Source of the DNA: Oscillospiraceae bacterium
Lineage (GTDB): Bacteria > Bacillota > Clostridia > Oscillospirales > Ruminococcaceae
Direction: 5' to 3'
Length of the DNA: 5,734 nt
Assembly: GCA_900762805.1 (NCBI GenBank)
Contig: CAAFHY010000233.1
Coordinates: 1-5,734, forward strand
A program made the position numbers and the translations under genes. Each line of letters opens with the position of its first letter. Positions within the stretch are counted from its first letter, which is position 1. Of the stretch, positions 1 to 5,734 are shown piece by piece. The notes beneath the pieces were generated by a model, which saw only the letters and a program-made list of their open reading frames with translations, did not search any database and was not told the origin of the DNA.

Positions 1-15
1 AACAGGAGGAATTAT

Positions 16-936
16 ATGTCTTTTGTAAGCGAGAACGAATTGCTTGAAAGGGCGGAAAGGGGCGGCTACGCCGTGCCTGGCTTTTTCCCGTTCAATATGG
101 ACTTTATCAAGCCCATCATTGATGTTGCCGAGGAGGAGGGTAGTCCGGTTGTATTGCTGCAAGGCCCGGAATTCATCGAGAGTTTTGGTGCTACTGTTTT
201 TACACAAGCGCTCATTACCGCAGCGTACAATGCCAAAGTTCCCGTTTCAATCGCGGTGGATCATCCATTCGTGACCGACGAGAATGCTGTTCCACAAGCT
301 GTGCGGGAAATGCATCTTGGTTGGCGGTCGGTCATGTTGGACGGCTCGCTGCTACCGTATGAGAAAAATGTCGCCATGACCAAAGAGTTAGCTCGCATTT
401 GCCACTATGCCGGCGTTTCCTGCGTGGGGGCGCTTGGCGAGGTGCGCCGTTTCTTCCCACAAGCTGCCAACTACAAGGCTGCCTTTGAGGACAGCTTTGT
501 TGTGCCGCCGGGAATCATGACTGACCCCGATCAGGCAGCTGAATTCGTAGCCGAGACCAAGGTTGATTCTCTGACGGTATCGGTTGGGCAGTATGTGCGC
601 TCACTGTGGGATGGAGAGTTGCCGCCTTTCAAGCGTACCGGCCGACTGGATTTTGAACGGCTCGAACAAATCAGGCAAAAGACCAGCGCCCATCTAATTA
701 TGCACGGGGCGACTCATGTGGCTGAAGAGGATCTTGAACGGGCAGCCAAAAGCGGCGTAGCTATGATTAAAGTGGCCTCCGAGCAGGCGCTCATTTGGTC
801 TAATGAAATCCGAAAGACCGTCACAGCCAACACAGAGTTGATGTTCCCGGAGGACATCCAAAAGCCGGCACTTCAAGCTGTTAAGGAGTCGATGCGCCAT
901 TATATTAGGACGTTCAATGCTTCGGGCAAAGCTTGA
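16..936 (+). CDS. Class II aldolase-family protein (GatY/FbaA superfamily) with an atypical active site
   Basis: This 306-residue protein has the TIM-barrel pattern of class II fructose/tagatose-bisphosphate aldolases, cytosolic enzymes that split a ketose bisphosphate into dihydroxyacetone phosphate and an aldehyde. GatY-like landmarks are RGGYAVPGF near residue 15, VDH with Asp82 and His83 (family proton donor and first zinc ligand), SVMLDGSLLPYEKN at 105-118, and MHGATH with His230 (third zinc ligand). Several expected residues are missing. The GTAHG segment holding the second zinc histidine reads GQYVR (191-195), so that position is Val194. The conserved AELG glutamate aligns with Ala139. 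The KINVxTE substrate motif reads MIKVASE (250-256). The start follows AGGAGG (4-9) by six bases. It lies 22 bases before the PTS permease gene, so a catabolic role with that PTS is inferred. The family is confident; the substrate, and even retention of aldolase activity, are not. Confidence 0.88.
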   Translation: MSFVSENELLERAERGGYAVPGFFPFNMDFIKPIIDVAEEEGSPVVLLQGPEFIESFGATVFTQALITAAYNAKVPVSIAVDHPFVTDENAVPQAVREMHLGWRSVMLDGSLLPYEKNVAMTKELARICHYAGVSCVGALGEVRRFFPQAANYKAAFEDSFVVPPGIMTDPDQAAEFVAETKVDSLTVSVGQYVRSLWDGELPPFKRTGRLDFERLEQIRQKTSAHLIMHGATHVAEEDLERAAKSGVAMIKVASEQALIWSNEIRKTVTANTELMFPEDIQKPALQAVKESMRHYIRTFNASGKA

Positions 937-958
937 CAAAAATACAAAGGAGAATATT

Positions 959-2236
959 ATGGAGTACATTGTTAATGCAATCAACTGGTTCGGCAATCTG
1001 CCAGGGCCAGTCATGATGTTCTTGATCTTCTTGGTTATCAATCTGTTACTGAAGATCAAGCCGGGGAAGGCGATACGCGCAGCTTTCATGTATGCTATGG
1101 GTCTTTTCGCCTTGTCCACCTTTGCGTTTGACGTGTTTCTTGGTACCGTGTCTGGTGTTGCCAATGCCATGGTTGAAAACCTTGGTCTTAAGATGACAGC
1201 GGTCGATTTCGGTGCTGGTGTCACGCCGATTATGCTTTCTAACCCGCTAATCCTGTGGGCCATTCCCATCGGCATCGCGCTCAATATTGTGATGCTGGTC
1301 TTTAAGCTCACTAAAACGCTGGATGTTGATATCTACAATATGCTCTATTTCTGGGGCAGCGCTGGCGTTCTGACCTCGGTTGCCACCGGCGGCAATGTGC
1401 TGTACGGCATTCTAGCCATGATTATCGCAGGCATCTTGACCTTAAAAGTGGCTGATTGGGCTGCACCTCACATCCACAAGGTGCTGCCACAGTATGAGGG
1501 TATCTCTTTCCCTTATGTTTACAGCGCTTTCTATGCGCCGGTTGCTTACTGGTTTAACAAACTGTTTGATAAGATTCCCTTTATCCGTGATTCCAAACTT
1601 TCGGCCGACGATATTCGTAAGAAATTAGGTGTACTCGGTGAACCGGGCATCATCGGATTTCTCCTCGGTATCATCATGTCGGTGCTCGGTGGCTACGGTT
1701 TTGCCGACGTCATGTATACGGGTATCAAGTTCGGCGCCTCGCTGTACTTCATTCCTCTTAGCACTAAGATCCTGATTGAGGGTCTAAATGAAACGACGAC
1801 AGTTCTGACAGAGTGGGCCAGGAGCAAGTTTAAGAACCGTGAGATATACATTGGCCTTGACGGCGTTGTTATCGCAGGCCTGCCGGAATCGCTGGCCGTT
1901 GGCCTGTTGCTTGTTCCTATTGCATTGCTGGTTTCGGTTATTCTGCCGGGCAACACGGTGCTACCTATCGGTATGCTATCGGTTGGTTTCATCCTTGTAG
2001 CGGTATTCATGCCCTTCTTCAAGATGAACATTCTTAAGGGCGTTCTGTTCTCGTTTATCGTTGTGGCCTGTGAACTTTATATCGGTACGCTGTTGGCCCC
2101 CGTTTATACCGAGATCGCCCTGCAGGCCGGCTATGAGATTCCGTATGGTGCCATCCAGATTACGAATGCTGCTAACTTCCCCAACCTGCTTTGTGTTAAG
2201 CTGTTTGAGCTTATTCAGAAGCTATTTGGTGCTTAA
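959..2236 (+). CDS. gatC: PTS permease, galactitol-type EIIC component
   Basis: This 425-residue integral membrane protein resembles the GatC branch of PTS permeases, which carry a polyol or sugar across the membrane for phosphorylation by the cognate IIB. Long hydrophobic segments lie near residues 15-33, 42-62, 97-116, 146-163, 229-247, 305-330, 336-353 and 359-380. Matches to the family include the VDIYN segment (123-127), the cytoplasmic stretch LSADDIRKKLG leading into a Gly-Glu-Pro triplet at 227-229, IGLD at 298-301 and LPGNTVLP at 329-336. Family members are about 420-450 residues, so it is full length. An in-frame ATG at 917 lies inside the aldolase gene without a good ribosome binding site. 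The ATG at 959 follows AAAGGAG (946-952) by six bases and gives a typical N-terminus, so it was chosen. The PTS genes follow in the order IIC, IIB, IIA. Galactitol is the family name only; the real substrate is unproven. Confidence 0.93.
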   Translation: MEYIVNAINWFGNLPGPVMMFLIFLVINLLLKIKPGKAIRAAFMYAMGLFALSTFAFDVFLGTVSGVANAMVENLGLKMTAVDFGAGVTPIMLSNPLILWAIPIGIALNIVMLVFKLTKTLDVDIYNMLYFWGSAGVLTSVATGGNVLYGILAMIIAGILTLKVADWAAPHIHKVLPQYEGISFPYVYSAFYAPVAYWFNKLFDKIPFIRDSKLSADDIRKKLGVLGEPGIIGFLLGIIMSVLGGYGFADVMYTGIKFGASLYFIPLSTKILIEGLNETTTVLTEWARSKFKNREIYIGLDGVVIAGLPESLAVGLLLVPIALLVSVILPGNTVLPIGMLSVGFILVAVFMPFFKMNILKGVLFSFIVVACELYIGTLLAPVYTEIALQAGYEIPYGAIQITNAANFPNLLCVKLFELIQKLFGA

Positions 2237-2285
2237 ACAAAGGGATAAGACCAGAATTCAGTAGATTGCGTCGAGAGGCAAATAC

Positions 2286-2594
2286 ATGAAAAGAAAAAAA
2301 ACATTATTGATAATCTGTGCGTTAGGATATGCAACGTCGACAATGATAAAAAAAACCATCTGCGACTGCTTTGAGACGAATTGCATTGATGGCTGGAATG
2401 TTGAGTGCATTGGTTATAATATGTCACAGGGACGCACCGACGATGCAGATATTATCGTGACCTCACTTGATCTGAACCCGAAAGAACATACCGTGCCTGT
2501 AATCCGCGGTGTTGCGCTTATCAGCGGGATTGGCAAGGAAAAGGTCTTAAATCAAATCGTAGAAGAGGTCCGGCGTATTGAACAAAATCAGTAA
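2286..2594 (+). CDS. gatB: PTS galactitol-type EIIB component
   Basis: This 102-residue soluble protein has the layout of GatB-type IIB domains, which take phosphate from IIA on a cysteine near the N-terminus and pass it to the sugar bound by IIC. The signature is IICALGYATSTM, with the predicted phospho-cysteine at Cys11 followed by the ATSTM phosphate-binding loop (16-20). The C-terminal half carries a GatB-like VPVIRGVALISGIGKE stretch near residues 70-85. The start is preceded by GAGAGG (2273-2278) with a seven-base gap. It begins 49 bases after the IIC gene, and no promoter or terminator was recognised in that gap, so co-transcription is likely. The last 17 bases overlap the IIA gene. 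The family call is firm; the sugar is not known. Confidence 0.92.
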   Translation: MKRKKTLLIICALGYATSTMIKKTICDCFETNCIDGWNVECIGYNMSQGRTDDADIIVTSLDLNPKEHTVPVIRGVALISGIGKEKVLNQIVEEVRRIEQNQ

Positions 2595-3090
2595 GGGACG
2601 TTTGGCAGATGCTTTCGAGAGAGCGGAGCGTCAAAGCGACGTCAGAATCATTCATTTGCACGGTCAGTTTACATGGAAGTCGCTGCTGTCCCGACTCGGC
2701 GATACAGCTGTCGAGGAAGGCTTTGCCCGACCTGGCATTTCGGAGGCGCTAATCGAGCGTGAAAGCAGCTATCCGACGGGTATCGATGCCGGGATAGGTG
2801 TAGCCATCCCCCATGCGGATAAGATTTATACTAGCCGGGAGACTGTTTTTGTTGCCATTCTTGAAGAGCCGGTTTTGTTTAACCAAATGGGTGGTGGCGA
2901 ATCGGTGTCTGTCCGAATCGTGTTCATGCTGGTACTTGGTAGCGTCGGGAAGCATTTGGACATGATGGGTGCAGTCGCAGATCTCATTCAGGATACCGAC
3001 AAGCTAAAGGCGCTTTGGAAGGACGGGGCATATCAGGTTTTGACGGATGCTTTGTGTCGGCAACCGTGTCGTCCTGACATACCCGACTGA
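2578..3090 (+). CDS. gatA: PTS EIIA component, GatA-like (fructose/mannitol-type IIA domain)
   Basis: This protein of up to 170 residues is a PTS IIA domain, which accepts phosphate from HPr on a histidine and hands it to IIB. The segment IERESSYPTGID (59-70), followed by GIGVAIPHAD with the predicted phospho-His79, matches the GatA pattern of PTGI shortly before IPH. It is a little longer than E. coli GatA (150 residues). No in-frame ATG exists before His79, so a rare start is needed. TTG at 2578 lies within the IIB gene, with AGAGG at 2564-2568 and a nine-base gap. TTG at 2602 is an alternative, with AAGGGA only three bases upstream. The overlap with IIB suggests translational coupling. It is the last gene of the operon. 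Function is confident; the exact start is not. Confidence 0.9.
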   Translation: MNKISKGRLADAFERAERQSDVRIIHLHGQFTWKSLLSRLGDTAVEEGFARPGISEALIERESSYPTGIDAGIGVAIPHADKIYTSRETVFVAILEEPVLFNQMGGGESVSVRIVFMLVLGSVGKHLDMMGAVADLIQDTDKLKALWKDGAYQVLTDALCRQPCRPDIPD

Positions 3091-3119
3091 GCTTTCTATC
3101 GACAAGCTCTAAAAAGAAC

Positions 3120-3161
3120 AACCGCCCCGGACGGCCGCTTGCGCAGCCGTCCGGGGCGGTT
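3120..3161 (-). terminator. Intrinsic terminator of thrS, possibly bidirectional
   Basis: A perfect 16-bp stem has arms at 3120-3135 and 3146-3161 and a ten-base loop. Read on the minus strand, the stem is followed by a run of mostly T (complement of the A-rich stretch 3110-3119), which makes it a good intrinsic terminator for thrS, whose stop codon lies 44 bases upstream. On the plus strand it is followed only by TTCATTA, so it may end the PTS operon less efficiently. It sits between two convergent genes. Confidence 0.85.
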
Positions 3162-3205
3162 TCATTATGAGTCGGGGATCGCCGCGGCGTGGCTTTCGTT
3201 TGGCC

Positions 3206-5116
<1,911 letters not shown>

Positions 5117-5143
5117 ATAGATTTCCTCCCGAAAATAGAAATG

Positions 5144-5179
5144 AAAAACGCCTCATCCCGCATGATACGGGATGAGGCG
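5144..5179 (-). terminator. T-box attenuator terminator upstream of thrS
   Basis: On the minus strand a perfect 12-bp stem (5179-5168 with 5160-5149) encloses a seven-base loop and is followed by TTTTT (5148-5144). It lies between the T-box motif and the thrS ribosome binding site. It should stop transcription when charged tRNA-Thr is abundant. Confidence 0.95.
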
Positions 5180-5187
5180 ATGAGTCC

Positions 5188-5201
5188 CCACGGTTCCACC
5201 C
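5188..5201 (-). promoter_or_regulatory. T-box core motif / antiterminator 5' strand
   Basis: The minus strand reads GGGTGGAACCGTGG, close to the family consensus GGGTGGNACCGCGG with T for C near the end. The TGGA bulge is the part that contacts the tRNA acceptor end. Together with the preceding C at 5202, the bases CGGG can pair with CCCG in the left arm of the terminator (5171-5168). The antiterminator and terminator therefore exclude each other. Confidence 0.92.
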
Positions 5202-5286
5202 GAATTGCGCCGCTGGAGCGGCGCCGCTCGTTTCAAAGGGCTTTACGCGCCCTGCACGGCGCCGGTTCGCCGGCGCGCTCCGGGGT

Positions 5287-5289
5287 GGT
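5287..5289 (-). promoter_or_regulatory. Predicted specifier codon ACC (Thr)
   Basis: On the minus strand ACC at 5289-5287 lies in the predicted Stem I internal loop, between CTTC (5295-5292) and the CCCC (5285-5282) that closes the base helix, and is followed by A5286. It would pair with the GGU anticodon of tRNA-Thr. A second ACC directly follows (5286-5284), but its last two bases are needed for the base helix, so the first is preferred. Confidence 0.75.
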
Positions 5290-5373
5290 ATGAAGCAGGC
5301 CGGTGTACCTTTTCAGCTGCCGGTACTCTCTGTCGGGCGGGCCCTTCACGTGTCCCCATCAACGCTTTAGTTC

Positions 5374-5402
5374 ATTATGTCACAAGTCAGACGATTTGTC
5401 AA
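5374..5402 (-). promoter_or_regulatory. Housekeeping-type promoter of thrS
   Basis: On the minus strand a perfect TTGACA -35 box (5402-5397) is separated by exactly 17 bases from CATAAT (5379-5374), which matches the -10 consensus at five of six positions. A TGA directly before the -10 box gives an extended -10 (TGN). Transcription should begin around the A residues at 5368-5366, just before Stem I of the T-box, which supports the placement. Confidence 0.88.
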
Positions 5403-5492
5403 TCATCAAAAACAGCTTTTGCGGCGCGGGCCGCCGGCTGCCTGCGGGCGCTGTCCCTGAAAAGGCAGACGGGGCTGTGGCCGGTGGAGGGG

Positions 5493-5556
5493 CCGCCCGC
5501 CCAGAAAAGCGCAGAACTCTTTGTTGCCGGTGCTTTTCCGCCGGAGAGGCGGGCGG
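5493..5556. repeat. Nested inverted repeat
   Basis: CCGCCCGCC (5493-5501) is exactly complementary to GGCGGGCGG (5548-5556). Inside it, GAAAAGC (5504-5510) is complementary to GCTTTTC (5532-5538). The two helices could stack into one stem-loop on either strand. There is no following T run, so it is not an intrinsic terminator. Confidence 0.6.
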
Positions 5557-5620
5557 GAGCCGCCTTCGCGGGCGCTTGCTTCCGGGGAGCCCCGGCGGGC
5601 GCGCCGGCACCGGAAAAGCA
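5531..5620. repeat. Ten-base inverted repeat, enclosing a small hairpin
   Basis: TGCTTTTCCG (5531-5540) is the exact reverse complement of CGGAAAAGCA (5611-5620). Between them lies a small hairpin, CCGGGG (5582-5587) with CCCCGG (5590-5595). The left arm overlaps the GCTTTTC that can also pair with 5504-5510, so the two structures compete. Confidence 0.6.
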
Positions 5621-5633
5621 GGGCGGCGCCTTG

Positions 5634-5669
5634 GGGCTTCGCGGCGGGCTGCCCCGCCGCCTCAAGCCC
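5634..5669. repeat. Strong GC-rich hairpin
   Basis: GCGGCGGG (5641-5648) pairs perfectly with CCCGCCGC (5653-5660) around a four-base loop. The helix continues after a small internal loop with GGGCTT (5634-5639) and AAGCCC (5664-5669). An alternative pairing, GCAGGGC (5618-5624) with GCCCTGC (5666-5672), would disrupt the outer helix. Neither strand shows a T run after the stem. Confidence 0.65.
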
Positions 5670-5701
5670 TGCCTGCGGCGCAAATTTTGGCAGAAAGGCA
5701 C

Positions 5702-5724
5702 AAAAACCCCCAAACTTGCGGGTT
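5702..5724 (-). terminator. Weak terminator-like hairpin near the right edge
   Basis: On the minus strand AACCC (5724-5720) can pair with GGGTT (5709-5705), followed by TTT (5704-5702). The stem is only five base pairs with a ten-base loop, so this is a weak candidate. If real, it would end a leftward gene lying beyond the window. Confidence 0.3.
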
Positions 5725-5734
5725 GATACTTGAC

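Larger units (their letters stand above)
5144..5367 (-). promoter_or_regulatory. T-box riboswitch leader of thrS (tRNA-Thr sensing)
   Basis: Reading the minus strand from about 5367, the leader has the parts of a T-box. Stem I can form from GGGG (5357-5354) with CCCC (5285-5282), GAAG (5347-5344) with CTTC (5295-5292), GGCC (5343-5340) with GGCC (5301-5298), and an apical GTACC/GGTAC helix (5326-5322 with 5309-5305). The internal loop between the first two helices contains ACC (5289-5287) followed by A, a good threonine specifier with the purine usual in this class. Two further hairpins follow (5276-5259 and 5224-5207). Next come the T-box motif and a terminator. In known T-boxes, uncharged tRNA pairs with the specifier and with the antiterminator bulge, letting transcription continue. 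The synthetase encoded downstream matches the specifier. Confidence 0.93.
5403..5734. other. GC-rich, hairpin-dense region without a recognisable gene
   Basis: No open frame here gives a protein-like sequence: translations are rich in Arg, Pro, Ala and Gly, without hydrophobic core patterns, good ribosome binding sites or known motifs. The stretch contains many inverted repeats, listed separately. It lies immediately upstream of the thrS promoter. It could be an intergenic dispersed repeat, a decayed gene end or a structured RNA; the sequence alone does not decide between these. Confidence 0.6.

Noticed and set aside
917..958. Longer N-terminus for the IIC permease, starting inside the aldolase gene
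   Set aside because: The extra 14 residues are highly charged and unlike the family N-terminus. The ATG at 959 has a strong ribosome binding site at correct spacing.
3089..3109. Six-bp hairpin (GAGCTT with AAGCTC) at the IIA stop codon as an operon terminator
   Set aside because: The stem is short, the loop is nine bases, and it is followed by an A-rich, not T-rich, tail on the plus strand.
5399..5713. A leftward open frame of about 104 codons ending near the thrS promoter
   Set aside because: It would need a TTG start, has no good ribosome binding site, and its product is Arg/Pro/Ala-rich with no domain. It coincides with the hairpin-rich block.
5205..5726. A 173-codon open frame on the plus strand at the right end
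   Set aside because: It runs through the T-box leader and the thrS promoter in antisense. The translation is Arg/Ala/Pro/Gly-rich and low in complexity.
5729..5734. CTTGAC at the right edge as a -35 box of a rightward promoter
   Set aside because: Only part of a possible -35 box is present, and the -10 region lies outside the window, so it cannot be supported.

Overview
The window looks like part of a chromosome from an anaerobic Gram-positive bacterium of the Clostridia, probably a GC-rich gut lineage close to Oscillospiraceae/Ruminococcaceae. The grounds are strong AGGAGG-type ribosome binding sites, a T-box riboswitch in front of a threonyl-tRNA synthetase gene, and a galactitol-family phosphotransferase (PTS) operon. 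The lineage is an inference; no rRNA or other marker is present.

Positions 1-3090 (+ strand) hold a compact operon that starts at or before the left edge. It encodes a class II aldolase-family protein (16-936), a GatC-type PTS permease IIC (959-2236), a GatB-type IIB (2286-2594) and a GatA-type IIA (2578-3090). The three PTS proteins together form a complete sugar-specific enzyme II: IIA takes phosphate from HPr on a histidine, IIB carries it on a cysteine, and IIC moves a polyol or sugar across the membrane, where it is phosphorylated. The aldolase would be expected to cleave a later phosphorylated intermediate. However, its active site lacks several residues normal for the family, so its reaction is open. 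No dehydrogenase, kinase or regulator gene lies inside the window.

Positions 3091-3205 are a short convergent intergenic region with a perfect GC-rich hairpin (3120-3161). It serves as the thrS terminator and perhaps also as the end of the PTS operon.

Positions 3206-5402 (- strand) are a complete thrS unit: a consensus promoter (5374-5402), a roughly 220-nt T-box leader with a Thr specifier codon ACC, an antiterminator/terminator switch, a strong ribosome binding site and the 636-codon thrS gene. Uncharged tRNA-Thr should favour read-through into thrS.

Positions 5403-5734 contain no convincing gene. The stretch is very GC-rich and packed with inverted repeats, several of which could pair in alternative ways. 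A weak terminator-like hairpin near the right edge hints at a leftward gene beyond the window. By eye, base composition changes from about half GC in the PTS operon to clearly higher in thrS and the right flank, so the PTS operon may have a different origin.
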